From G965216695 sp965216695 (GTDB lineage: Bacteria > Pseudomonadota > Gammaproteobacteria > Pseudomonadales > Azotimanducaceae), in contig OZ244212.1 of NCBI GenBank assembly GCA_965216695.1, positions 1,116,001 through 1,180,000 on the forward strand: DNA of 64,000 nt, read 5' to 3'. Position numbers and translations under genes: made by a program. Shown here piece by piece: positions 9,091 through 17,401 of this stretch. Position 1 is the stretch's first letter. Each line of letters begins with the position of its first letter. Under the pieces are notes generated by a model, which had not been told where the DNA came from, made no database searches, and worked only from the letters and a program-made list of their open reading frames with translations.

Positions 9091-9300
9091 TCAGTGTTGC
9101 GCTGTGCCACCGTCCACGCTGATCTGCGCGCCGGTAATGCCCGCGCCCGATACCCATGGCTTGCGACGTGGCGGGTCTGGTGTCGCGAATGATGTCGGTG
9201 ATAACGAGCCCTGGACAGATCGCATTCTTGGCCGGATATTCGGCCAATGCCCGCGGTACCGCCCGTAACCGCGGCGACCTGTTGTCGAGCTACACTCAGT
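9091..9300 (-). pseudogene. Remnant of a short-chain dehydrogenase/reductase gene
   Basis: About 200 bases keep three landmarks of an SDR in the correct order but in different frames. Reading the minus strand, 9278-9243 encodes VAAVTGGTAGIG, the N-terminal nucleotide-binding motif; 9230-9190 encodes KNAICPGLVITDIIRD, the segment after the catalytic YxxxK; and 9150-9091 encodes SGAGITGAQISVDGGTAQH with a stop, the C-terminal signature. A full SDR needs about 750 bases, so most of the gene, including the active site, has been deleted. It lies between the quinoprotein and LLM genes, both on the same strand. Confidence 0.8.
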
Positions 9301-9315
9301 CACACTCTCTTGAGA

Positions 9316-10350
9316 CTAAGAACCCGATCTAACTGCGCGCGCAATTTCGCCCCAGCGCGACAGATTGGCTGGGTTACGCTGCATGTCTTCCCTCGCCAGG
9401 TACGTGACGACCCGCGAGGCAATTCCCTGATATCGCGCAATCAACGCATCTGCCATATCGTCCCATCGCGCCACCAGCGCAAACTGCTCCAGCATTTCGT
9501 CGGTAATCGTCTCGGCCAACGCCTGCATATTACGTTCGCGCATCAGCGTATTCAGTCGCTCACCCACCCCGTGAAAGCCCAGATCGTCGAACTGAAACGC
9601 GTAGTTGGGCGTAGAGCCGTAGAACGCGATTTGTGTCTTCGCCCGCCGCAACATGCGCTCGCGTTCTTCGGGCGTGTCACCGGCCACCGTGAACACCGGA
9701 ATAATCAGGTCCACGTCACCCGGATCACGCTCGGCTTTTGCGGCGCCCGCGGCCACCGCGGGGAGCAACCGGTTGTTGATATAGGGTACGGAATGCATCG
9801 GATGAACGTGCAGACCGTCGCAGAGTTCTCCGGCAACCCGGCACATCAGCGGACCCACCGCCGAAATGTCCACCTTTACGTCGCCGAACGCGTGCTGCGC
9901 GGGCGCCCATTGCTCCGGCAATAGCGTCAGCGAGTAGTGGGAACCCTCGTAGTTGAGTTTCTCCTCGCGCCGGAACGCGCGAATGCAGGCTTTGAATGCG
10001 CCTACGTAGTCCCGCATCTGCGGTGCGGGTTTGTCCCACATTGCACCGTAACGTCGCACTACATGGCCCTTCACCTGGCTGCCGAGGCCAAGGCGGAACC
10101 GCCCCTGAGTGTTCTGCGCCATGTCCCATGCGACCTGCGCCGAGATCATTGGGCTACGGGGGAAAGCCACCGCAATGCCTGTGGAGAATTCCAGTCCTGG
10201 CGCTGCATTAGCGGCCGACGCGATCGTCATCCAGGGAACGCTACCCGCTTCCGTGAATAGCATTCCGGAAAATCCCACACGCTCAAGATCCTGCGCCAGC
10301 GCGGCAGCTTCCGCCCAAGTCATGTTGCCGGTCATAAAATCGAACTTCAC
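9316..10350 (-). CDS. LLM class F420-dependent oxidoreductase (TIGR03617-like)
   Basis: A 344-residue luciferase-like protein. Key blocks: LERVGFSGMLFTEAGSVPWM, FSTGIAVAFPRSPMISAQVAWD, RFRLGLGSQVKGHVVRRYGAMW and CDGLHVHPMHS. The sequence resembles the TIGR03617 (MSMEG_2256-type) group of predicted F420-dependent enzymes. It begins with GTG that overlaps the TGA stop of the upstream CoA-transferase (GTGA at 10350-10347), so the two are very likely translated from one mRNA. The pair suggests that a CoA-activated substrate is oxidised or reduced by the LLM protein. Cofactor choice (F420 or FMN) is not visible. Confidence 0.87.
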   Translation of the reverse strand: MKFDFMTGNMTWAEAAALAQDLERVGFSGMLFTEAGSVPWMTIASAANAAPGLEFSTGIAVAFPRSPMISAQVAWDMAQNTQGRFRLGLGSQVKGHVVRRYGAMWDKPAPQMRDYVGAFKACIRAFRREEKLNYEGSHYSLTLLPEQWAPAQHAFGDVKVDISAVGPLMCRVAGELCDGLHVHPMHSVPYINNRLLPAVAAGAAKAERDPGDVDLIIPVFTVAGDTPEERERMLRRAKTQIAFYGSTPNYAFQFDDLGFHGVGERLNTLMRERNMQALAETITDEMLEQFALVARWDDMADALIARYQGIASRVVTYLAREDMQRNPANLSRWGEIARAVRSGS

Positions 10351-11543
10351 GGCGCAATCACCACGCCGCTGCGTACCAGTTCGTCTACCTCGGCGGGTTC
10401 AAAGCCCTGTTGTGTGAGCACAGTTCGGCTGTCCGCACCGACATCCGGCGCTCGTGTCGGCTTCTTCTTCGGTGCTTCGCGCACGTTGATCGGACTCGCG
10501 ATGGTCAATGGATAGCCCTCGCCGGTATCGCCGGTTTCAACCACAACACCGTTCGCCCGCATCTGCTCGTCGTCGATCACGTCTGCCATCGGATGCACCT
10601 TGCCATACGTGACCCCGGCGGCATCCAATCGCGCAACCACTTCAGGATAGGTGAAACGAACGAACGCATCGCTGATGGCCTGTCGGAACGCCGGTCGGTT
10701 TTTCATGACCGCCGCGACATCGGCAAACCGTTCGTCATCCAGCAAAGGTTCGCTGTCGAGTGCACCGAGCAGCCGCGGGTATTCCCGCTGCAGATTGATC
10801 ATCGCCAGAACCACATAAGTACCGTCGCTGCACCGATACGCATCCGTGAACGGATTCGGCCAGCCTTTCGCCTGCCGATACGTACCGATGTCGTTGCCCG
10901 CAATAACGCCCTGCAACGCCATGCCGTTCGCCCAAGCGCCGTTGGCGGCGAGCGACGTGGAAACGAACGATCCCTCACCGGTTCTTTCCCGTCGATACAG
11001 GCCGGTCATTATCGAGCCGAACAGCGCCGTCGCCGTGCAATGGTCTCCCATACCCGGCGCCATTGGCAGCGGTGTCTGCTCGGGTTCGCGAATGAACTCC
11101 ATCAGTCCCGTCCTCGCCCACCATCCGGTCACGTCGAACGCGCGCCGCTCTGCGTCCGGGCCCTCCAGGCCGTACCCGCTGATGTGTGCGTAGATCAGCC
11201 GGGGATTGATCTCCCGCAGTGTCTCGTAGTGCAGCCGATATCGCGTGAGTTGTTTATCCAGGAAATTGGTTGTGAACACATCGGCGTTGCGAATGAGCCG
11301 GTGCAGCACGTCCCGGCCTGCGTCCCGCGTCAGATCCAGCGCCAGGCTCTTTTTGTTGCGCGACGTGAGAAGCCAGTGGTAGGGAACCGGGTAAGCGCCG
11401 ACCAACGCGCGATACCCGTCCCCGCCGGGTGGTTCGATCTTGATCACCTCGGCGCCGAAGTCGGCGAGAATCGTTGCCGCCCCCGGGCCCGCAAGAAACG
11501 TCGCGGCGTCCACGACCGTTATGTCTTCCAGAAGATGCTTCAT
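10347..11543 (-). CDS. CaiB/BaiF family (class III) CoA-transferase
   Basis: A 398-residue CoA-transferase of the same class as the one at 5844 but clearly divergent from it. It has TVVDAATFLAGPGAATILADFGAEVIKIEPPGGD, SRNKKSLALDLTR and RAFDVTGWWARTGL, whose Asp corresponds to the catalytic acyl-anhydride Asp. The protein ends with a VINVREAPKKKPTRAPDVG-type substrate-gate segment. It overlaps the downstream LLM gene by four bases. Upstream, 180 bases separate it from the 3' end of the acyl-CoA dehydrogenase gene on the same strand; I see no clear promoter or gene in that gap. The acid it activates is unknown. Confidence 0.9.
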   Translation of the reverse strand: MKHLLEDITVVDAATFLAGPGAATILADFGAEVIKIEPPGGDGYRALVGAYPVPYHWLLTSRNKKSLALDLTRDAGRDVLHRLIRNADVFTTNFLDKQLTRYRLHYETLREINPRLIYAHISGYGLEGPDAERRAFDVTGWWARTGLMEFIREPEQTPLPMAPGMGDHCTATALFGSIMTGLYRRERTGEGSFVSTSLAANGAWANGMALQGVIAGNDIGTYRQAKGWPNPFTDAYRCSDGTYVVLAMINLQREYPRLLGALDSEPLLDDERFADVAAVMKNRPAFRQAISDAFVRFTYPEVVARLDAAGVTYGKVHPMADVIDDEQMRANGVVVETGDTGEGYPLTIASPINVREAPKKKPTRAPDVGADSRTVLTQQGFEPAEVDELVRSGVVIAP

Positions 11544-11723
11544 TGATCTGTCTGATGCCTAGTTTTGCTTGAAGTTTTGCTTGAGTTTCTGCTCGGTCTA
11601 TTATTTGACCTGTTCGGTGTTCCCGGGCCTGTGGCTTGACACTCCGCGGCCGACATAAGTGTGCGAATCACGTTATCACAAGCCCCGGGGACCGAACATC
11701 CGTCGGCGGTCCCGCCGGTGCGC

Positions 11724-12908
11724 CTAATCGGGCAGCCCGAGCACGCGTTTGGCAATGATGTTGAGTTGAATCTCTTCCGTACCACCCGCTATCGTCAGGT
11801 GCTTCTGGTGCAGCCAGCGTTTCGCCACAGACAGTTCTTTCGGATCCGCAGTCCGGGGATCCCAGCGCAACACGCCACTACCCATCGCGGCTATCACCAG
11901 CTCGTCGCCCGCTTTCACATTCCGTCCATTGCTGAGCTTCACCGCTGACGACGCAAAACCCGGTGCGCGCGCCTTCGTTTCTTCGATGGCACGTTGCTGG
12001 GTCAAGCGTTGGGCGTGCGTGTTGATCTCGAAGCGGGTCAAGCGTTCACGAAACGGCGGGTCAGCGAGCCGGCCGTCTTCGATGCCAACATAATCGATCA
12101 GGCGCGCTCGCACATCGTTTTTCTGCTCTCGCCCACCCTGCGATCCGGACAGGTTGATACCTGCATGAGTCGACCGTTCAAACTGCAGCAATCGCTTCCC
12201 TACTGTCCAGCCGTTGTCGACGCCACCCACCACATCGTCGACGCGAGCCACCGCATTGTCGAACCGAGTTTCGCAGAACGTTGCATCACCAGAGATCAAC
12301 CGGATCGGCGACACCTGCACACCGGGTTGCGCCATGTCGACCAGCAACAGACTGATTCCCTGATGTTTCGCCTTTTCCGGAGACGTTCGACACAGCACGA
12401 AAATGTAGTCGCAATTCACCGCATCGCTGGTCCAGATCTTGGCACCATTCAGTACCCATTGATCGCCGACCCGCTCGGCTTTCAACTGCAGGCTCGCAAG
12501 ATCGGAGCCAGCGCCGGCTTCCGAATAGCCCATGGCCCATGCCCCTTCGCCGCGCGCGCAGATCGGCAGCCACCGTAACTTCTGATCGTCGGTGCCGAAT
12601 TCAAGCAACGTTGGACCGATATAGTTCACGCCCCGTCCGGTTAACGGCGTGCGCGCGTTGATACGCTGCAGTTCCTCGATCAACACGCGGTACTCGGCTT
12701 TCGTGAGCTCCGCGCCACCGTATTCTTTCGGCCACGTCGGTACGGTCCAACCGCGCTCGACCATCCGGTCGAGCCACAATCGGGTTTCCGGCTGTAGCGA
12801 AATTCGGCGGCTACCAATCGGTACATAGCCGGGTCCGCGCGCGCCGGGTGGGCAGTTGTCAGCAAGCCACGCACGCGCTTCCGCGCGAAAGTCGTCCAGT
12901 TCGGTCAC
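11724..12908 (-). CDS. Acyl-CoA dehydrogenase family protein
   Basis: A 394-residue FAD-dependent acyl-CoA dehydrogenase. Visible blocks are WPKEYGGAELTKAEYRVLIEE near the N-terminus, GYSEAGAGSDLASLQLKAER around residue 140 (flavin and substrate contacts), WVLNGAKIWTSDA and the C-terminal signature HLTIAGGTEEIQLNIIAKRVLGLP. It would introduce the alpha,beta double bond into a CoA ester. The GTG at 12908 is chosen because GAGGAGG lies six bases upstream; the open frame continues far beyond it only as a shadow of the divergent SDR gene. Neighbours (CoA-transferase downstream, HSD17B4-like SDR divergent) fit a beta-oxidation role for an unusual acid. Confidence 0.92.
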   Translation of the reverse strand: MTELDDFRAEARAWLADNCPPGARGPGYVPIGSRRISLQPETRLWLDRMVERGWTVPTWPKEYGGAELTKAEYRVLIEELQRINARTPLTGRGVNYIGPTLLEFGTDDQKLRWLPICARGEGAWAMGYSEAGAGSDLASLQLKAERVGDQWVLNGAKIWTSDAVNCDYIFVLCRTSPEKAKHQGISLLLVDMAQPGVQVSPIRLISGDATFCETRFDNAVARVDDVVGGVDNGWTVGKRLLQFERSTHAGINLSGSQGGREQKNDVRARLIDYVGIEDGRLADPPFRERLTRFEINTHAQRLTQQRAIEETKARAPGFASSAVKLSNGRNVKAGDELVIAAMGSGVLRWDPRTADPKELSVAKRWLHQKHLTIAGGTEEIQLNIIAKRVLGLPD

Positions 12909-13041
12909 GTCTGCCTCCTCCTCGGTTAAGAGTACTCCGCGCAACGCCCCCGGGAAACCGCCCTCGCGCCTGTTCAGGACTTGTGTGGCGCCGCCATTGC
13001 TTCGCACAATAGGCAATCCGAAAACACCAACAGGCAATGCA

Positions 13042-13920
13042 ATGAGTTTCGACGGAAAGGTAGCGATCATCACCGGCGCCGGGGGCGGCCTCGGCGAGCA
13101 ACACGCCCTGATGCTGGCCGACCTGGGTGCCAAAGTGGTCGTCAACGACCTGGGCGGCGCCGTCGATGGGACCGGCCAGGGCGACGCGGCCGATCGTGTC
13201 GTCGAAGCCATCCGCGCTAACGGCGGCACCGCCGTCGCCAACAAGGACTCGGTCTCGGACCGGGAAGGCGCGAAACGCATCGTAGAGACAGCGGTCGACA
13301 CCTTCGGAACCGTGGACATTCTGATCAACAACGCCGGCATTCTGCGGGACCGAACGTTCAAAAAGATGACGCTGGACGAGTGGGACCTGGTGATCAATGT
13401 GCACCTGAACGGCACCGCGTACGTCACCTGGCACGCCTGGCCGATCATGTACGAAAAGAACTATGGCCGGATTCTCTTTACGTCGTCGGTGTCCGGCATC
13501 TTTGGCAGCTTCGGCCAGAGCAACTACGGCGCGGCCAAAATGGGCATGGTGGGCCTGATGAACAATCTGGCGCGCGAGGGCGCGTCGCACAACGTGCACG
13601 TAAACTGTCTCTCCCCGGGGGCAAGCACGCGCATGATCGCGAGCATCCCGGGCCGGGACATCGATCCCGACAATCCGGATCCCGCACAACACCCGCGTCT
13701 GGTCAGTCCCGCGGCGTTGTTTCTCGTATCGGACGACGCCCCGAACGGGCGCATCATTCAGGCCGCAGGTGGCCGCTTCGCGTCCGACGCGGTGTTTTCG
13801 AACCGGGACGTCAACCTGGGCCTGGATGCGACCTGGGAAGACGTTTCCGCACGCGCGGACGACATACTGAGCCTGGACTCGATGGCATTGAAAACCGGTA
13901 TGTGGCGCGATGCGACCTGA
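13042..13920 (+). CDS. SDR family 3-hydroxyacyl-CoA dehydrogenase-like protein (HSD17B4 N-domain type)
   Basis: A 292-residue short-chain dehydrogenase. TGAGGGLG binds the dinucleotide; VVNDLGGAVDGTGQG is the long insertion characteristic of the (3R)-hydroxyacyl-CoA dehydrogenase domain of peroxisomal multifunctional enzyme type 2 (HSD17B4); NNAG, the catalytic SSVSG and YGAAK follow, then NCLSPGASTRM. It probably oxidises a 3-hydroxyacyl-CoA using NAD+, and may act on steroid or branched acyl-CoAs as related bacterial enzymes do. The ATG at 13042 begins the conserved SFDGKVAIITG. It is divergent from the acyl-CoA dehydrogenase gene and convergent with hpaH. Confidence 0.9.
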   Translation: MSFDGKVAIITGAGGGLGEQHALMLADLGAKVVVNDLGGAVDGTGQGDAADRVVEAIRANGGTAVANKDSVSDREGAKRIVETAVDTFGTVDILINNAGILRDRTFKKMTLDEWDLVINVHLNGTAYVTWHAWPIMYEKNYGRILFTSSVSGIFGSFGQSNYGAAKMGMVGLMNNLAREGASHNVHVNCLSPGASTRMIASIPGRDIDPDNPDPAQHPRLVSPAALFLVSDDAPNGRIIQAAGGRFASDAVFSNRDVNLGLDATWEDVSARADDILSLDSMALKTGMWRDAT

Positions 13921-13985
13921 CCAGTGACGTCGCCGGATCTGCAAGCGCGTTAACGCCGTGAAGGGGGTGCGTTACTCCCGCGCGG

Positions 13986-14786
13986 TCAGGTGAAACGCGC
14001 TTCGACCCGGCCGAAGGGCCCGTAGTCGGCAGTAACCTTATCGCCGGCTTCTACCGCGACCGGCCGAGTGAAGGATCCGGACAGCACAATCTGGCCGGCT
14101 TCGAGACCAACCCCGTGCTCGGCAAAGCGTTTACAGACCCAGCACACGCCGTGCGCCGGGTGGCCGAGGACCGCAGCACCCAGCCCGGTGTCCTCCACCT
14201 GACCGTTGACTTTGAGAATCGCACCCGCCCACTTCAAGTCGATCTCATGTGGGTCCACGCGTTCTTCACCGGGAATGATTCCCGCATTGGCCGCGTTGTC
14301 GGCGATGGTATCGAACACCGTGCGCGTGTAGCCGGTATCCGGATCAACCCGCACGCTGCGCGCGGAGATGAGCTCAAGAGCGGGCTGAACGTATCGCGTC
14401 GCGTCGAGCACCTCCTCCACCGACACTTCCTCACCGGCCAACGGCTTCTTCAACACAAACGCAAACTCCGCTTCGATCCGCGGATCCAGATAGTCGGACG
14501 CCGCGAGTTCCGAACCGGACGGATGCAGCATGCTGCTCGTGAGTACCCCATAGTCCGGCGTGTCAATGTTCATCGCAATCTGCATCGCGCGCGATGTCAG
14601 CCCGACTTTATACCCAATCACTTCCTCGCCGTCCGCAAGCTTCCGATTGACCCATTCCTTCTGAATGGCGTACGCGTCGTTCATGTCCATGTCCAGAGAC
14701 TGACTCAACGCCTTGATCTGCTGGCAGCTCTTCTCCGCGTCGTACAGTTGTTCCGCCGCCTGCTCGATCTGTTCGGGTGTAAGCAT
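13986..14786 (-). CDS. hpaH: 2-oxo-hept-4-ene-1,7-dioate hydratase
   Basis: A 266-residue member of the MhpD/HpaH hydratase family (E. coli HpaH is 267 residues). Conserved parts include GYKVGLTSRAMQ, DPRIEAEFAFVL with the metal-binding glutamates, and HPAHGVCWVCKRF. It adds water to 2-oxo-hept-4-ene-1,7-dioate, a late step of homoprotocatechuate degradation in the cytoplasm, with a divalent metal. The family alone would allow 2-keto-4-pentenoate hydratase, but the position ten bases after an hpaD gene and downstream of hpaE argues for HpaH. No aldolase gene (hpaI) follows; the next gene is convergent. Confidence 0.87.
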   Translation of the reverse strand: MLTPEQIEQAAEQLYDAEKSCQQIKALSQSLDMDMNDAYAIQKEWVNRKLADGEEVIGYKVGLTSRAMQIAMNIDTPDYGVLTSSMLHPSGSELAASDYLDPRIEAEFAFVLKKPLAGEEVSVEEVLDATRYVQPALELISARSVRVDPDTGYTRTVFDTIADNAANAGIIPGEERVDPHEIDLKWAGAILKVNGQVEDTGLGAAVLGHPAHGVCWVCKRFAEHGVGLEAGQIVLSGSFTRPVAVEAGDKVTADYGPFGRVEARFT

Positions 14787-14796
14787 CTGTGTTCGC

Positions 14797-15648
14797 CTAA
14801 GTGACAGGGAAAGCCACGTTGATCTGGCCCGTACCGGAGCTCCCGAAGTAGGGACTCACGACTTCGGCGCGGCCGGTGTAGCCGTCCCAACCCAAGGCGC
14901 CCAACAGCATGGCCGTGTCGTGCATGAAGCCCTCGCCCTCGCATTTCTGCGCGTACTCTGGAAGAAGCGCACAGAACGTCTTCCAATCGCCACTCTCCCA
15001 CATGTCGATCACCTTGCGGTCGAACGACTCCAGGAACGGTGACCAGACCTTGTGCATGAATTCATCCGCCGTGCCGTTCTGCGCAAACCGATGCGACAGC
15101 GATCCGGACGCGAATATCGCGACCGTGCCGTCGTAGGCTTCCTCGACCGCCACTCTGAGCGACCGACCGAACGTCGCACTGTCTGCCAGATCGTGCACCG
15201 TGAGATTGGCGGCCACCGACACCACGCTGAAATGATCGTCGGCGTTCATATAACGCATGGGCACGAGCGTGCCGTACTCGAGCGGCAGGCTCGTGGCATC
15301 GTGCGCGCGTGTGTGCACGCCTGCCCGCGTCGCGGTTTTTGCAATCGCGTGACCCAACTCGGGATTTCCACGGTAGGCGTACGGCATGTTCTTGATGAAA
15401 TGCGGCAGTTCGTTACTGGTGTACAGACCCTCGAACCTCGGCGCGTTGTTGATGTGATAGCCGGAATTGACGAGCCAATGCGTGTCGAACACCACCAGCG
15501 TGTCGACTCCGAGTTCTCGGCATCGGGACGACATCAGCTTGTGGCCGTCGATCGCATGTTGCCGGCAACCTTTGTGCGGACCGTCGAGTTCCGACAGATA
15601 CATCGATGGCACATGCGTAATTTTCGCCGCGAACGCGAGCTTACCCAT
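14797..15648 (-). CDS. hpaD: 3,4-dihydroxyphenylacetate 2,3-dioxygenase (homoprotocatechuate 2,3-dioxygenase), class III extradiol
   Basis: At 283 residues this equals the length of E. coli HpaD and follows it closely by memory: GKLAFAAKITHVPSMYLSEL, DTLVVFDTHWLVNSGYH, YTSNELPHFI, VPMRYMN and FASGSLSHRF are characteristic. His residues near 13 (THVPS) and in THW, with a distal Glu, form the Fe(II) site of the LigB superfamily. It opens the homoprotocatechuate ring to 5-carboxymethyl-2-hydroxymuconate semialdehyde. The ATG at 15648 is preferred to an earlier in-frame codon because it matches the family N-terminus. It lies between hpaE and hpaH on the same strand. Confidence 0.95.
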   Translation of the reverse strand: MGKLAFAAKITHVPSMYLSELDGPHKGCRQHAIDGHKLMSSRCRELGVDTLVVFDTHWLVNSGYHINNAPRFEGLYTSNELPHFIKNMPYAYRGNPELGHAIAKTATRAGVHTRAHDATSLPLEYGTLVPMRYMNADDHFSVVSVAANLTVHDLADSATFGRSLRVAVEEAYDGTVAIFASGSLSHRFAQNGTADEFMHKVWSPFLESFDRKVIDMWESGDWKTFCALLPEYAQKCEGEGFMHDTAMLLGALGWDGYTGRAEVVSPYFGSSGTGQINVAFPVT

Positions 15649-15734
15649 TGCGGCGGTGCTCCGGTCGATACCGCGCAACCCGCGGCGCATCCGCGCTCAC
15701 CACCGCATGACTGAACCTTTCGGTGTCCACCGGC

Positions 15735-17252
15735 TTACTTGCCGAGCACGGGTACGCTGTGAAGATCGTGCGCAATGCAGACGTTTTTCGTCTCCATGTA
15801 GAAGTCGAAGCTATAGTCCCCGCCATCGCGGCCGATACCGCTGGCTTTCATACCGCCGAACGGTGACGGTAGATTGCGGTTGTTTTCGGAATTGAACCAT
15901 AGCATGCCCGCGTCCAGGCGTTGCGCCAAGCGCATTGTTCTGCCGACGTCGCGCGTCCAGACGTAGCCGGCAAGGCCGTACGGCGTGTCGTTGGCCATCG
16001 ATACGGCTTCGTCCTCCCTGTCGAAACCCATCGCCGTCAGTACAGGCCCGAATATCTCTTCCCGCGCCACACGCATCCCGTTGTGCGCATCCGTGAACAG
16101 AGTCGGCGCCACATAGTTACCGCTGCCGAGATCGCCGCGGGCCACGCCTCCGGCCGCGACCGTCGCGCCGTCGTCGCGCGCCACCCTCACGTACCCCATC
16201 ACCTTGTCGAAGTGTGCGCGACTCACGAGCGGACCGACCTCTGTGTCCGGGTCGAGCGGGTGCCCTACGCGCAACCGTTCGACGCGCGCACACACGGCCT
16301 CGAGAAAACGCGCCCGGATGCCGTTCTGCACCAGCAGCCGGGAACTGGATGTGCACCGCTGTCCATTCAGGCTGTAGATCATGAACACCGCCGCATCGAG
16401 CGCACGTTCGAAGTCTGCGTCGTCGAACACGATGATCGGATTCTTGCCGCCCAGCTCGAAGTGCACGCGTTTCAGCGTATCCGCTGCCTGACGCATGATG
16501 TGCGATCCCGTCACACTTTCCCCAACCAGCGCTACTGCACGAATCGCCGGATGTTCGGTCAGTCGGCGACCGGCCACCTCGCCCACGCCGTTGACGGTAT
16601 TCCATACGCCATCGGGAAGTCCCGACTCAGCGGCAATCTCCGCAAGAATCATCGCCGAGAGCGGGGAGAGCTCCGCCGGCTTGTGGACCACCGTGCACCC
16701 CGCTGCCAGCGCCGGCGCGATCTTCCACGTAGACAACATGAAAGGTGTGTTCCACGGCGTGATGATACCCACCGGACCCACCGGTACGCGCATCGTGTAA
16801 TTGGTGTGCTGGCTCTGGTACAGCGAGAGTCCGTTCGCGGCTTCCGGCGCTTTGTCCGCGAAGAAGCGGAAATTTTCCGCGCCGCGCATGGCCGCCTGTT
16901 TCATGAAACGAATGGGCTGTCCGCAGTCCATCGATTCGATCAGAGCAATCTCTTCCGCACGCTCAACGATCGAGTCCGCGAGTCTGTGCAGCAACGCTTT
17001 GCGGTCACCACCCGGCATCGCTCGCCAGTCGGGGAACGCCGCCGCCGCTGCGTCGCAGGCCCGATCTACATCGGCCTCGGTACCGAGCGCTACGCGACCC
17101 AGTGAGCTGTTGTCCACCGGCGTAAGATTGTCGAAGGTATCCGCATCTTCGGGATGCTCAAACGCACCGGCAATGAAATGTCCGGTCGTCTCGTCCCCGA
17201 ATCGCTCGAGGTACGTTCGGGCACGCTGCTCGTTCTGCTCGAGTGTCGCCAT
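15735..17252 (-). CDS. hpaE: 5-carboxymethyl-2-hydroxymuconate semialdehyde dehydrogenase
   Basis: A 505-residue NAD+-dependent aldehyde dehydrogenase. The catalytic Cys is in NGQRCTSSSR, the general base Glu in HFELGGKNPII, and the NAD-binding PWNTPFMLSTWK and VGESVTGSHIM are intact. Family membership alone is broad, but adjacency to hpaD and overall likeness to HpaE support oxidation of the ring-cleavage semialdehyde to 5-carboxymethyl-2-hydroxymuconate. The ATG at 17252 has GGAG six bases before it and is preferred over a GTG four codons upstream. It is the first gene of the hpaE-hpaD-hpaH unit and diverges from the P450 gene over 150 bases. Confidence 0.9.
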   Translation of the reverse strand: MATLEQNEQRARTYLERFGDETTGHFIAGAFEHPEDADTFDNLTPVDNSSLGRVALGTEADVDRACDAAAAAFPDWRAMPGGDRKALLHRLADSIVERAEEIALIESMDCGQPIRFMKQAAMRGAENFRFFADKAPEAANGLSLYQSQHTNYTMRVPVGPVGIITPWNTPFMLSTWKIAPALAAGCTVVHKPAELSPLSAMILAEIAAESGLPDGVWNTVNGVGEVAGRRLTEHPAIRAVALVGESVTGSHIMRQAADTLKRVHFELGGKNPIIVFDDADFERALDAAVFMIYSLNGQRCTSSSRLLVQNGIRARFLEAVCARVERLRVGHPLDPDTEVGPLVSRAHFDKVMGYVRVARDDGATVAAGGVARGDLGSGNYVAPTLFTDAHNGMRVAREEIFGPVLTAMGFDREDEAVSMANDTPYGLAGYVWTRDVGRTMRLAQRLDAGMLWFNSENNRNLPSPFGGMKASGIGRDGGDYSFDFYMETKNVCIAHDLHSVPVLGK

Positions 17253-17401
17253 GCGCTTCTCCACAGTCGATCTAGTTTTGGCAGACCGCCGGCAAAAAGC
17301 AACATCAACGCGATAGCGACACCGTGTAGGAACGCGGCGAACGCGCTACCATGCCGTTGCTGCAGATCGAGCGGACAACACGGACTCGACACAGGCCGGA
17401 C

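Noticed and set aside
12910..13448. Long N-terminal extension of the acyl-CoA dehydrogenase frame
   Set aside because: It is antisense to the SDR gene; a GTG with a strong ribosome site at 12908 gives the normal family length.
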